Below are positions 16,339 to 24,358 of a DNA stretch of 64,000 nt, piece by piece. The stretch is taken from the NCBI GenBank assembly GCA_018822665.1, contig JAHJJX010000019.1:124001-188000 (forward strand), written 5' to 3'. The stretch comes from a bacterium (GTDB lineage: Bacteria > Campylobacterota > Campylobacteria > Campylobacterales > Sulfurimonadaceae). A model generated the notes under the pieces. It was not told the DNA's origin, did no database searches, and saw only the letters and a list, made by a program, of their open reading frames with translations. The position numbers were made by a program, and so were the translations under genes. Each line of letters opens with the position of its first letter. The stretch's first letter is position 1.

Positions 16339-17678
16339 TTTTTTATCTCTTCTTTTATTTGTGGCAACTGTGTTATTTCGCCATCTTGTACAATGTCGGC
16401 CGACAGCTGCAATACGAGCATGTTTTCATCATTTTTTTCTTTTTTAAAGCTAAATAGCACCCCTAAATAAGGGATATCTCGCAAAAAAGGAATACCGCCT
16501 TTTATTATAGAGTCGGTCTTACGATTTAAGCCTGCAAGGTCGACTTTATCCCCCGGCTTGATAATTAGTTCGTTGGTTAGTTCCCTCTTTATCGTAATAA
16601 TCTGGTTTTGTCCTGGGTCATAATTTTCCACATCGTTTATATTTAAATTCAATTTTAAATATATCATGCCGGTTCTAAATTGGCTAAAATTAATATCTAA
16701 AATCAGGCCAGTTTCCTTGTTTATGTAAGAACTAGAAGTTGTAGTGTTGGTATTGCTTACTTGCGTTGTATCTGTGCGGATAGGGTAGGTCTTACCCTCG
16801 ATTAACTTAGAACTTTTGCCCTCGTACAGTAAAACACTTGGCTCTGCTGTAATTTTGGCTTTACCTTTTTTCTCCAGGGCAGTTATGGCAGCAGATAGAC
16901 TAAAAGTATTTTCTGGAATTGTTAAAGAAGCATCGATGGCTCCTAGGTTAATTATTCCGCTACTAGAGGAAGTGCTACCGCCTAAAGTTGCAGTTCCGAT
17001 TTGGCCAGACAATCCTAAATCTGTAGAATATTCCTTAAGCGCATCTGTGCTAACTTCATAAATTTTTACTTTAACACGTATTCGTGTAGGTTTAAAATCC
17101 ATGGAATCTATTATGCTGCGCATTACCTGCGGCACGAACTCGTCTTTGTAAGTTACGCTAATCGTTTTATTATCTAGCACGGTAATAGCATAATTAATAC
17201 GCTCCTCCGTTTCTTCTACTTGTGTAGTAGAATTATTTGCCCCGGATTTTCTTTCTTCAAAGGGAGTTATTTCCTGTTTGTGATTTTTCATTTTAATGGT
17301 TTTTATATTTCTAAAATATCCTTTAAGGATTTCTTCTGTATTTTCTTTAATCTGCTTGGTGTCTGCAAATTTAATATTAAAAATCTCTATTTTATTAATT
17401 AGCAGGTCTTCTTTAGATTTTATAATATAGTAGTTATTACTTTTTTTTTGCAATATAAAACCATTAGAATCTAGCAATTCTTGAAGTACCTCTATACTTA
17501 CTTGTTTATCAATTTCTTTGTTAATATAAAAATTAAACTCTTTTTCTATATTTTTATCTGTAGCAATATTTATATCGTTTTGTATGGAAACAATATTAAC
17601 ATAATCTTGTATTTTTAAATTGTTATAGTCTGCAAATAAATTACATATTATTAAAGCTGTTATTATAATTTTTTTCAT
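16335..17678 (-). CDS. Phage secretin (pIV-like outer-membrane export channel)
   Basis: A start at 17678 has GGAGG 9 bases upstream and gives 447 aa beginning with a signal peptide (MKKIIITALIICNLFA). The N-terminal N-domains are followed by the C-terminal secretin domain: LIEGKTYPIRT, ETGLILDIN and KPGDKVDLAGL...GGIPFLRDIPYLGVLFSF are characteristic. Like pIV of Ff phages it would form the outer-membrane pore through which virions leave. Many inoviruses borrow a host secretin; this one carries its own. Confidence 0.93.
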   Translation of the reverse strand: MKKIIITALIICNLFADYNNLKIQDYVNIVSIQNDINIATDKNIEKEFNFYINKEIDKQVSIEVLQELLDSNGFILQKKSNNYYIIKSKEDLLINKIEIFNIKFADTKQIKENTEEILKGYFRNIKTIKMKNHKQEITPFEERKSGANNSTTQVEETEERINYAITVLDNKTISVTYKDEFVPQVMRSIIDSMDFKPTRIRVKVKIYEVSTDALKEYSTDLGLSGQIGTATLGGSTSSSSGIINLGAIDASLTIPENTFSLSAAITALEKKGKAKITAEPSVLLYEGKSSKLIEGKTYPIRTDTTQVSNTNTTTSSSYINKETGLILDINFSQFRTGMIYLKLNLNINDVENYDPGQNQIITIKRELTNELIIKPGDKVDLAGLNRKTDSIIKGGIPFLRDIPYLGVLFSFKKEKNDENMLVLQLSADIVQDGEITQLPQIKEEIKK

Positions 17679-18894
17679 TTTTTTCGCCTCCAATAGATAG
17701 TTTATTTATTGTTTCTTTGGTTAGCTCATAATAAACTTTTAATGTGCCGTCGTTGTTTTTATCGAAAGCCATTGGCTGGTCTTCTTCCTCGAGCATACGT
17801 TCAAAGGTATTAAATTTAAATTTTTTGTTTGTTTTTTGATGAATTATTGTCGTGCCAATTATTAAAAAAATTTCTGTGCTCTTAAGCAAATCATCTTTTT
17901 TAATTTCATTTTTTTTTGTGGTGTTAACATCAATAATTTTTTGCGATTTAACAACTTCTACTTCATTTTGATGTGTAAAATTCCCTAAACCAACTTTACC
18001 GGCTATACCAAGAACCAATATTCCTGCGAGCAGTTTCATTATTATTTTCGCAAAGTGTGATTTGGCAATTACTTTTCCACCGGAGTTGTAGAGATTAAAA
18101 ACAACTTCTTTGGCCTTGAGCGTTTTTGATTCAAGCTTGTTATCTCCAGAGAACGATATCCAACCTCCAGAATAGATTTTATAGCTAAACATATCAGAGC
18201 GCCAACGCATTATGGGATTAATCGCTCTAATGCTATAACTTGCCAGTTGACACACTGCAAAATTAAACATTTTATGATCTTGAGATATAAGCAAGTAATC
18301 CTGCCCGTGATAGTGTCTATGATAAGAGAGTAGGCGACGCAACTCTTTTGCCATGCCTTGACCAAAAAAGTTATGTGCTTCATCAATTACGAATAGGCAA
18401 TTAGTAAAACCGTTCTTTTCAAATTCCGGCATGGTGTATTGTATAAATTCGGGATCAAGTACGGCATGTGGATCTTCTATAGTTTGCAGCAGCTTTAAAT
18501 CATCAGATTCAAAAATCTCTATATTATTTATCGGATTGGCGCTTAATCTTTTTTCATCCTCTTGGTTGTTAAAAATAGGCTTGTAAGTAATATCTTTGTT
18601 TTCAACTATCTCAACATCAAAAACAATATCTTGCGGTAGCTTGTATTGATAGCGTTTTTCATAGCGTAGGTACTGCTTAAGCTCCCATTCCCAAATCTTT
18701 GTTATCTTGGCCATGTCTAAGATTTCAACGTATTTATTGGGCTTCATGCCCTCTATATTTGTAAATATCTTTGTATATTTGTATGTGCTGCCGGATATTT
18801 CCGCATGATGCATTTTTTTAATATGTTTCCAAATCTCATGGACTGCGTAGTAAGTTTTTCCGGCTCCCTGAAGTCCAACAAGTAAGTTAATCAA
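17641..18894 (-). CDS. zot: Zot/pI-family assembly ATPase
   Basis: The cytoplasmic N-terminal domain carries Walker A GLQGAGKT (residues 6-13 from the chosen start) and Walker B LFVIDEAH. A single membrane segment (AKIIMKLLAGILVLGIAGKVG) precedes a periplasmic C-terminal domain, the topology of pI and Zot proteins. I place the start at the TTG at 18894, which overlaps the upstream stop (TTGA) and puts the Walker motif at the usual distance from the N-terminus; a TTG at 18927 is an alternative. It powers membrane assembly of the virion with the downstream secretin. Confidence 0.93.
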   Translation of the reverse strand: MINLLVGLQGAGKTYYAVHEIWKHIKKMHHAEISGSTYKYTKIFTNIEGMKPNKYVEILDMAKITKIWEWELKQYLRYEKRYQYKLPQDIVFDVEIVENKDITYKPIFNNQEDEKRLSANPINNIEIFESDDLKLLQTIEDPHAVLDPEFIQYTMPEFEKNGFTNCLFVIDEAHNFFGQGMAKELRRLLSYHRHYHGQDYLLISQDHKMFNFAVCQLASYSIRAINPIMRWRSDMFSYKIYSGGWISFSGDNKLESKTLKAKEVVFNLYNSGGKVIAKSHFAKIIMKLLAGILVLGIAGKVGLGNFTHQNEVEVVKSQKIIDVNTTKKNEIKKDDLLKSTEIFLIIGTTIIHQKTNKKFKFNTFERMLEEEDQPMAFDKNNDGTLKVYYELTKETINKLSIGGEKNEKNYNNSFNNM

Positions 18895-19118
18895 CGTAAA
18901 TAGTCCAGGAGCTTGTTTGTGAACCAACCGGCAATAAAAAGAGATACGAATACGTTTACCGCATGGAGTATTCCAAATTTACAAATAAAATATTGAGAGG
19001 TGGCAGAAAAAGAAGATATGCTTATCATGCTGCCGAATAGTCCTTGTATGTAATCGATTAAAAAATATAAAATAGTTGCGAAAATTCCAATCGTTAATAA
19101 TTTTGTTACTATGCCCAT
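18891..19118 (-). CDS. Small membrane protein, pVI/DUF2523-like position
   Basis: This 75 aa hydrophobic protein has two or three membrane segments (LTIGIFATILYFLIDYI and HAVNVFVSLFIAGWF). It lies between the adhesin and Zot, exactly where inoviruses encode the pVI-type minor coat protein. It starts one base after the adhesin stop. Confidence 0.78.
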   Translation of the reverse strand: MGIVTKLLTIGIFATILYFLIDYIQGLFGSMISISSFSATSQYFICKFGILHAVNVFVSLFIAGWFTNKLLDYLR

Positions 19119-19119
19119 C

Positions 19120-21129
19120 TTATTTCCTAAATACGCTAATTAGGCCCATAAAAGTGGCTATAAGAAGCAAAAGTGTTTTTATAGGCTCATACATGCCATT
19201 GCCCATATTTTTATCCATAATTTTAAGAGGATTTTCTATTTCAAAACCCATAAATATAATAGTTGCTGCGAAATTTGGTGCACCACAAGCATCGATATCG
19301 AACACATTAACACCCTTGCCATATTGTTCTATTATTTTGGATTTAAGGGTGTCAATGCCCCAGCCTTCGGATTTATTGTTATCTGTGTTGTTTTCGTCTG
19401 TGTTGTTTTCGTCTGCTCCAAGTTTGTCATTTATTTCTTTTAAAAGTTTATTTGTTGTGTTAAGGTCTGCTTCAATATCCTCAAATCCATTCTCTGTTGT
19501 ATTTATTAATTTGTTTATCTTATCTAATATATCTTTTTGCGTAGACTCTTGCGCTATTTTGTCTAATTTAGTATTACTAACAGTATTTTGGTTAATAATT
19601 TGGTCTAATCTATCTGTAATAGGCTTTAAATCTGTGGTTGTTTTTGCTGTAGTCGTAGTTACTTCTCCGGTAGAGCTTGTAGAAGTACTTGTAGTTGTTG
19701 CTGGTGTCTCTGTAGTTGTGCTTATCGTTGTTGGTGTGGTCGTAGCGCTTGTAATTTGTGTAGAATTGGTCGTTGTAATATTATTAATTGTGTTTAACGT
19801 ATTGTACGTGGTTGTGGCAGTTCCACTAGTGGTAGTACCATTATTGTTCATTGTCGGCGCTGTAATATTTTTTATAATATAATCTACATTGCTAAGATTA
19901 TTAACTTCACTAAAATCATTTTTTACTGTAGGCGTAGTTAGTACACTTGTTGGTATAACTATTATTTGCTTAGAGCCATCTGCATAAGTTGTTTCTGCTT
20001 CAATTATTTCTTCTTTAAAAGTTACTTTTTTAGTGTCTTCTATTGTAGATATCTTATTGCCCTGTGTATCCGTGGTATTCGTTACCTCCGCACTTTCCGT
20101 GCCAAAGTTTAAAGTCGTCGGATTAACCATAATGCCTTGTTCCGTAGATGCTGCGTTGTCGTTAAGTTCTGTGTTTACTTCTACGGTATATGTGTCGCCC
20201 CATGTCTCGTTTGCAATTCCAAGATGCAGACCGGCACTAAGACCTAAACCGGCCAGACCACCAGAACCTATAACGGCAGTAGCTGCGCCGACTGTTCCTA
20301 TTACAATAGAGCCAATACTTAACCATCTATGTATTTCTCTGTCTAATATGTCGTTATATATGGTGCCGTTTATTGGGATATTAGGGATTTTTAAACCATT
20401 TTTATCTATTGTAAAACAAGTGCCGTGCTCTGTATTACAAAACTGTAAACTACCATTATTATAAGTAAAACGTGTTACACCAGGCATATCCGGAATAGGG
20501 TAAGTTTCAACCAAATCTGGAAAAACTGAAGGCAAAACACATTTAAAAATATTAGGTCTTACGGTTTCTTTTATTTCACCTTCTTTACAAATTGGCGAAT
20601 CTCCAACTAAACTAAAAGGACCATTTGGATCACAAGTTGCGCAACCTAAATTTGTATATTTATAAGTTAAAATTTCCTGCATTGCCGAACGGCAACCTTC
20701 CAAAAGTGCATAATCTTCTAAACGTGTACCTTCAATTGTGCAAGGACATTCACATGTATTCATATTTAAGGCTTCACCATCAGAACAAATCGGTGCTGAC
20801 GCAATAACAGTTCCAGTATTAGCAGCATAATAATTAAATGAAACTATAGTAATATTGTCTTGAACTCTAATACAAGAAACAGCCTGATAATCATAATATA
20901 AAAAATTCTTTTTAGCCCAAATAAGCCAAATATCTTTTTGAGCTTGACAAGTTCCTTCATGGTCTGTTGGAGATGTACCATAATTAGAATGATACAAATT
21001 AACACCAGGATTTAAAGTATAAGAGACTTCTATTGTTTTACATTCAGTATTAAAATTCGGACCAAATACAACAGAAAAAAGAGAAGAATTAAAAATAAAA
21101 AAAAATACAAAAATTAATAATAATTTCAT
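19120..21129 (-). CDS. Filamentous-phage adsorption protein (pIII/TspB-like)
   Basis: This 669 aa protein has a signal peptide (MKLLLIFVFFFIFNSSLFS), an N-terminal Cys-rich region with CECPC and CATCDPNGP blocks, a Gly-rich hydrophobic stretch near residues 270-300, and a Thr/Ser-rich low-complexity linker at about residues 425-500. A coiled-coil-like segment and a C-terminal membrane anchor (TLLLLIATFMGLISVF) follow. This is the architecture of pIII-like or TspB-like adhesins that bind the host receptor and cap the virion. Its start overlaps the preceding gene (ATGA). Confidence 0.88.
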   Translation of the reverse strand: MKLLLIFVFFFIFNSSLFSVVFGPNFNTECKTIEVSYTLNPGVNLYHSNYGTSPTDHEGTCQAQKDIWLIWAKKNFLYYDYQAVSCIRVQDNITIVSFNYYAANTGTVIASAPICSDGEALNMNTCECPCTIEGTRLEDYALLEGCRSAMQEILTYKYTNLGCATCDPNGPFSLVGDSPICKEGEIKETVRPNIFKCVLPSVFPDLVETYPIPDMPGVTRFTYNNGSLQFCNTEHGTCFTIDKNGLKIPNIPINGTIYNDILDREIHRWLSIGSIVIGTVGAATAVIGSGGLAGLGLSAGLHLGIANETWGDTYTVEVNTELNDNAASTEQGIMVNPTTLNFGTESAEVTNTTDTQGNKISTIEDTKKVTFKEEIIEAETTYADGSKQIIVIPTSVLTTPTVKNDFSEVNNLSNVDYIIKNITAPTMNNNGTTTSGTATTTYNTLNTINNITTTNSTQITSATTTPTTISTTTETPATTTSTSTSSTGEVTTTTAKTTTDLKPITDRLDQIINQNTVSNTKLDKIAQESTQKDILDKINKLINTTENGFEDIEADLNTTNKLLKEINDKLGADENNTDENNTDNNKSEGWGIDTLKSKIIEQYGKGVNVFDIDACGAPNFAATIIFMGFEIENPLKIMDKNMGNGMYEPIKTLLLLIATFMGLISVFRK

Positions 21130-21257
21130 CTTCTAAAAGCTTCTTTTATTACTTTTAAGCCAACTATTACCGCTAAAACCGGTATGAATGCAAAAGTAGC
21201 AAAAGAGAAGGTAAAATTAAAAGCTGGAGAGCTTGTTAAATCTAATAACCACCACAT
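21126..21257 (-). CDS. 43 aa coat-like membrane protein
   Basis: The start at 21257 overlaps the upstream stop as TAATG and gives MWWLLDLTSSPAFNFTFSFA followed by a membrane helix and the basic end VIKEAFRR. A single helix with a basic C-terminus is typical of small inovirus coat proteins (pVII/pIX or a minor pVIII). A longer frame from 21398 lies out of frame inside the upstream gene and is unlikely. Confidence 0.75.
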   Translation of the reverse strand: MWWLLDLTSSPAFNFTFSFATFAFIPVLAVIVGLKVIKEAFRR

Positions 21258-21766
21258 TAAAAGTTTCCTAGTGTTAAAATAACGTATGTAACAGAGCCAT
21301 AAAGTGCTGCAGCTGTTAATAAACCGGCAACAGCCAAAAGAGCGTTTACAGCTTCGACACTCATCGAGAGATAGCCGGCCTGATAATAATCTGTGCACCG
21401 CCCCAACTCTCCTTCGTAACTTGTAGCACTTAGAGTATATGCTTCGTTATCGGAATTTTCTTGTGGCGCTAAAACTATTTTATAAAGTTTGTCGTCCAAG
21501 TTATTAATTTCCAAAACTGGGTCTTCCCCACATTCAGAAGCTTTAACATCTCCAAGTATTAAATATATGCAAGAATTAAACCGCCTACTATCCGCATCTA
21601 ATTCTAAAAAAATTGAGGAGCCCTTAATCGGTCTAAAACAATAGTGCTGGTTTCCTTCTGCAAAAACTTCGGTTCCGCCTCCATTCCAAACGCCATCGAT
21701 CGTTTGACTTTGAGAATAGAGGCTAGAGACTAACAGCCCCCCTATTATAAAAAAAGGGAGACGCAT
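21257..21766 (-). CDS. Secreted minor virion protein candidate, 169 aa
   Basis: The product has a signal peptide (MRLPFFIIGGLLVSSLYSQS), a globular part with five or six cysteines, and a C-terminal membrane helix (AVNALLAVAGLLTAAALYGSVTYVIL). It sits between the major coat gene and the 43 aa coat-like gene. I do not recognise a family; its place and topology suggest a minor tip protein. Confidence 0.75.
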   Translation of the reverse strand: MRLPFFIIGGLLVSSLYSQSQTIDGVWNGGGTEVFAEGNQHYCFRPIKGSSIFLELDADSRRFNSCIYLILGDVKASECGEDPVLEINNLDDKLYKIVLAPQENSDNEAYTLSATSYEGELGRCTDYYQAGYLSMSVEAVNALLAVAGLLTAAALYGSVTYVILTLGNF

Positions 21767-21767
21767 A

Positions 21768-21968
21768 TTAAGAAGCTCTGCGAATTAGCTTAATTGCTAT
21801 AGTTACACCAGCAATCGCAATTACAAGAGCCAAAGCTAAACCAGCGAGAGCCCAAAAACCATCTGGTATTAAAGAGGTAGGCAGCGCAGACGCAAAATCT
21901 GTAGCCGCAGAAGCATGTTGTACCATTCCGAACATAATTGCAAATACTGCAATAATAAGTTTTAGCAT
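21768..21968 (-). CDS. Major coat protein precursor (pVIII-like)
   Basis: The start at 21968 gives 66 aa with AAAGGA 8 bases upstream. A signal peptide ending QHASA is followed by a mature part of about 44 residues: an acidic amphipathic start (ATDFASALPTSLIPDG), a hydrophobic helix rich in Ala, Leu and Val, and a basic tail IKLIRRAS. This is the canonical inovirus major coat design. A near copy of the 13 bp word (TTaGCATGTGGAA, 21962-21974) covers its ribosome-binding/start region. Confidence 0.92.
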   Translation of the reverse strand: MLKLIIAVFAIMFGMVQHASAATDFASALPTSLIPDGFWALAGLALALVIAIAGVTIAIKLIRRAS

Positions 21969-22036
21969 GTGGAAAATCCTTTTTTGCACAATTTGTGCTA
22001 TAATTTGTTTGTTGTGTGCCTTGGGGGTTTTTGCTC

Positions 22037-22249
22037 TCAAGTACTTTCCTCTTTCTTTTTTCCCCTCTTTTCAAGATAAATTTCTTGTAACTCTTTAACT
22101 AAAGTTCTCATACGAGAGATATTAAAATGGCTCATGTCGTCATTTTTATTTAGTTGATATTTAGCAAGTTCGCATATGCTTTCAATTTCTTTTATAGTGT
22201 CAAACAATTCTTTAGTTTTCGTTTTCCTCCCTGGAATTATAGTAATCAT
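22037..22249 (-). CDS. 70 aa prophage protein, possibly pV-like
   Basis: This short, Lys/Glu-rich protein (start MITIIPGRKTKTKELFDTIK) is encoded between the Rep-like gene and the coat gene. GGATT-type spacing from a ribosome site in AGGAGG at about 22256 supports the start. In inoviruses this slot often holds the ssDNA-binding protein, but the predicted helical character does not look like an OB fold. Function unknown. Confidence 0.6.
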   Translation of the reverse strand: MITIIPGRKTKTKELFDTIKEIESICELAKYQLNKNDDMSHFNISRMRTLVKELQEIYLEKRGKKKEEST

Positions 22250-22260
22250 TTCAATCCTCC

Positions 22261-23127
22261 TTATCTTATAATCTGGTCCTGGTTAGCGAACATCCATTGC
22301 CATAGCTCTATGGCATTATCGCCGTCCATTGTTATTGGTTGATCGTCTTCATTAATGCGCATCATTAGACCGAGACCATTTACGGTGTATTTAATGTCAT
22401 CACGAACAACTACTGTCTTATCGATAAATTCCTCCCTTATGAATTTCTGGAACTCGTCAAAGCGTTCAATCGTTTTTATGTATTTTTCTTGTGTGAGTTT
22501 TTTATTTGGTTTTTTGTGCTGCGCTGCGTAAAAGTCATACAGTTTTTTATATGCTACGTCCGCTTGAGCTTTGTTCATGTTCTGTATTTTGTAGCCCTCT
22601 TTCTCTGTTTTGATGTACTTAAACAGATACATATCTTCGGGGTTGATAGATATGCCTAAACTACCCATGTATTCCATCGTAGGGAAGAAGTAGAGCACCA
22701 GAGAGATAGCCGAGGCATCTAAGAGGGCGTTTGTAAATCTTTGTTTCCAGGTGTTAAACGGAAGAGGGCGCACGGCTCCGTAACCGCCTTTGTCTAGTGC
22801 TACCAAATAATCAGAGTAAACCCAGATTACACGGCGGAAGCTGCCGTGATATAAAGAGCCTTTCTTTACCCAGTTGTCGATATGGATCCATTTTGCCTCT
22901 GCTAGGGCAATCAAACCTCTTTTTATGAAATTAATGTCCTTATTCAGATGTGTTGCTAAAGTCTTGTTTTCAAACCACATATAGCCGCGAGTAGAACATC
23001 TGTAGCTTATATAAGCGTATAAAAATTTATAATCTGCATAAATTTCTGAGGACAAAGCCAAATTAGTTGGGATAACAAAATCTCTGGGTAAATCAATTTT
23101 TGGTGTTTTTTTATCTTCTTGACTCAT
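22261..23127 (-). CDS. Winged-helix replication-initiator-like protein
   Basis: This 288 aa protein has an N-terminal domain with NLALSSEI, YKFLYAYI, a winged-helix-like TLATHLNKDINFIKRGLIALAEAKWIHI, and RVIWVYSDYLVAL. The region resembles initiator-type DNA-binding proteins of plasmids. The C-terminal half is divergent. No HUH endonuclease motif (His-hydrophobic-His plus catalytic Tyr) typical of rolling-circle inovirus Rep is apparent. The N-terminal half is duplicated in the 115 aa gene at the other end. Two CTCGTTTAAGTTT repeats lie just upstream. Confidence 0.65.
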   Translation of the reverse strand: MSQEDKKTPKIDLPRDFVIPTNLALSSEIYADYKFLYAYISYRCSTRGYMWFENKTLATHLNKDINFIKRGLIALAEAKWIHIDNWVKKGSLYHGSFRRVIWVYSDYLVALDKGGYGAVRPLPFNTWKQRFTNALLDASAISLVLYFFPTMEYMGSLGISINPEDMYLFKYIKTEKEGYKIQNMNKAQADVAYKKLYDFYAAQHKKPNKKLTQEKYIKTIERFDEFQKFIREEFIDKTVVVRDDIKYTVNGLGLMMRINEDDQPITMDGDNAIELWQWMFANQDQIIR

Positions 23128-23133
23128 AAAAAC

Positions 23134-23200
23134 CTCGTTTAAGTTTCGAGACTAATTTTGTCAAACCTTAAGCCATTTTTTGTTATACTCGTTTAAGTTT
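23134..23200. repeat. CTCGTTTAAGTTT direct repeat pair upstream of the Rep-like gene
   Basis: Copies at 23134-23146 and 23188-23200 are 54 bp apart. An inverted partial copy (AAACTTAAACG, 12637-12647) lies just inside the left end, so in the circular phage all three would cluster around the junction. They are likely regulator or initiator sites. Confidence 0.65.
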
Positions 23201-23209
23201 TAAAAAACT

Positions 23210-23233
23210 AAAGCCCTAAAAGTAGGGGTTTTA
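23210..23233. terminator. Hairpin at the right end of the prophage
   Basis: AAAGCCCTA and TAGGGGTTT pair with one mismatch around AAAG, followed by TT. It lies 11 bp before the right attachment repeat. The 12-mer AAAGCCCTAAAA here also occurs at 13393-13404 and inverted at 14312-14323, only inside the element. Confidence 0.5.
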
Positions 23234-23243
23234 TAATGTAATT

Positions 23244-23265
23244 TTCAAGAGAATTTACATTATGT
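23244..23265. repeat. Right attachment repeat, dif-like
   Basis: This is the identical 22 bp partner of 12586-12607. It continues into TTATGTTAACC, so its right arm matches the XerD-binding half of E. coli dif (TTATGTTAA), with a six-base spacer TTTACA and a left arm ending AGAA. This is the arrangement expected of a Xer site. Confidence 0.85.
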
Positions 23266-23299
23266 TAACCAATATAAAATATTTGAAGTGGAGTAATGC

Positions 23300-23509
23300 A
23301 TGAATAGAAAAAAACAACTAATTGAAGATATCCAAAATCTTTTAAACACTTACGATGATATTAATGCTACGTTTATAAATCCGGATTTACTTGAGTTTAT
23401 GGATGAAAAAACTTTAATAAGTGTAATTGACTCCTTATTAACACAAAAAGAAGAATCTAAAGAGTCTGATATGGAGTGGTTGGAAAATTTTAAAAAATAC
23501 GATTCATAA
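23300..23509 (+). CDS. Hypothetical protein, 69 aa
   Basis: The small acidic, helical product (MNRKKQLIEDIQNLLNTYDD at the start) lies just outside the right prophage repeat. GGAG lies 7 bases before the ATG. I do not recognise a family. It could be a host gene next to the integration site or cargo of an earlier insertion. Confidence 0.6.
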   Translation: MNRKKQLIEDIQNLLNTYDDINATFINPDLLEFMDEKTLISVIDSLLTQKEESKESDMEWLENFKKYDS

Positions 23510-23639
23510 ATAGATTGTGAGTAAACAAGATAAAAATATTTATATTAATAATTATTTAACACATCCTATTCTTCTATTTAATAAACATCAAATTTTTTGT
23601 TTATGTTTGTTTATGTTACGTTTGTTTCCAAAAACTGTA

Positions 23640-23645
23640 TATAAT
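23640..23645 (+). promoter_or_regulatory. -10 element of the response-regulator gene
   Basis: TATAAT lies 29 bp before the ATG at 23674. Upstream is a TTTGTTTATG-type repeat (about 23596-23629), possibly a binding site. AGGAT precedes the start codon. Confidence 0.55.
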
Positions 23646-23673
23646 GCTTAAAATTATTAAATAGGATATAAAA

Positions 23674-24219
23674 ATGGGAAATGTAGATTTAGTACAACTA
23701 ACTGGGCAGACAAAAAAATTAACAGCGATGATAGTTGAGGATGAAAAAGTAACGAATGAGCTTTTAAGTTCTACTTTTAAAAACTTCTTTTCGGATGTTC
23801 ACTCATGCTTTAACGGTGATGAGGCGCTACGTACGTACAATAAAGTAAAACCGGATGTTGTTTTTGTAGATATTATTATGGCTGGAATGGATGGTATTGA
23901 GTTGTCTCGCAGAATTCGTGAGATTGACCCTACGCAGATAATTATTGTAATTTCTGCTAGTAATGATATAGAAAAGATTTCTGAATCAATAGAAGTTGGT
24001 GTAAATAGTTTTATTCAAAAACCGATTGACACTAAAAAAATTATAGAGCTTTTGACAAGTGTAATTTCGATGATAGCAAAAAAGAAAAAAATAGAAACTA
24101 AAACATTTTCAATTTCGCTTCCGTTGGATATTTATGAATTGGTAAATGATAATGCAAAAGCTGAGAGTATTTCTAAGAATGCTGTAATCATTAGAGCACT
24201 TCGTGGATTTTATGAATAG
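23674..24219 (+). CDS. Response regulator with ribbon-helix-helix output domain
   Basis: Residues 15-135 form a receiver domain: acidic pair E22-D23, phospho-acceptor D66 in FVDIIMAGMDG, conserved Ser/Ala after strand 4 and K116 in QKPID. Residues about 140-181 (ETKTFSISLPLDIYELVNDN, then AESISKNAVIIRALRGFYE) look like an Arc/CopG ribbon-helix-helix rather than the usual OmpR or NarL winged or tetra-helical output. It has its own promoter; no histidine kinase is adjacent. Confidence 0.85.
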   Translation: MGNVDLVQLTGQTKKLTAMIVEDEKVTNELLSSTFKNFFSDVHSCFNGDEALRTYNKVKPDVVFVDIIMAGMDGIELSRRIREIDPTQIIIVISASNDIEKISESIEVGVNSFIQKPIDTKKIIELLTSVISMIAKKKKIETKTFSISLPLDIYELVNDNAKAESISKNAVIIRALRGFYE

Positions 24220-24234
24220 ATAGTTTTCCTAAAA

Positions 24235-24300
24235 TTCCTGAGCTTTTTATCTATTTAATTATTTTTTAAGAAAATTATCTATATAATTTCGGCTCAGGAA
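24235..24300. repeat. 9 bp inverted repeat framing the tRNA promoter
   Basis: TTCCTGAGC (24235-24243) and GCTCAGGAA (24292-24300) are perfect inverted copies 48 bp apart. The TATAAT -10 element of tRNA-Glu (24282-24287) lies just inside the right arm. The left arm is close to the response-regulator stop. Confidence 0.65.
24282..24287 (+). promoter_or_regulatory. -10 element of tRNA-Glu
   Basis: Consensus TATAAT lies in an AT-rich stretch about 72 bp before the mature tRNA end. The transcript probably also reaches gltX, since no terminator is seen between them. Confidence 0.55.
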
Positions 24301-24358
24301 AATAAGGAACGAATTTTTTGCATAGCAAATTTTTCTTTACTACTTAAATACTGAAAGT

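Larger units (their letters stand above)
12586..23265. mobile_element. Integrated filamentous phage (inovirus-like prophage) at a dif-like site
   Basis: The element is bounded by 22 bp identical direct repeats and measures 10,658 bp from repeat to repeat. In minus-strand order it encodes a winged-helix Rep-like protein, a 70 aa protein, a 66 aa major coat precursor, a 169 aa secreted minor protein, a 43 aa coat-like protein, a Thr-rich adhesin, a pVI-like membrane protein, a Zot/pI ATPase, a pIV-like secretin, a TraX-like protein, a toxin-antitoxin pair, a basic 56 aa protein, a second Rep-like protein and a ribbon-helix-helix protein. This is the Ff/CTX module order. No integrase is encoded, in keeping with use of host Xer recombinases. 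Confidence 0.9.

Noticed and set aside
19076-19882. 268 aa Val-rich plus-strand open frame
   Set aside because: It is the antisense shadow of the Thr-rich linker and C-terminus of the phage adhesin.
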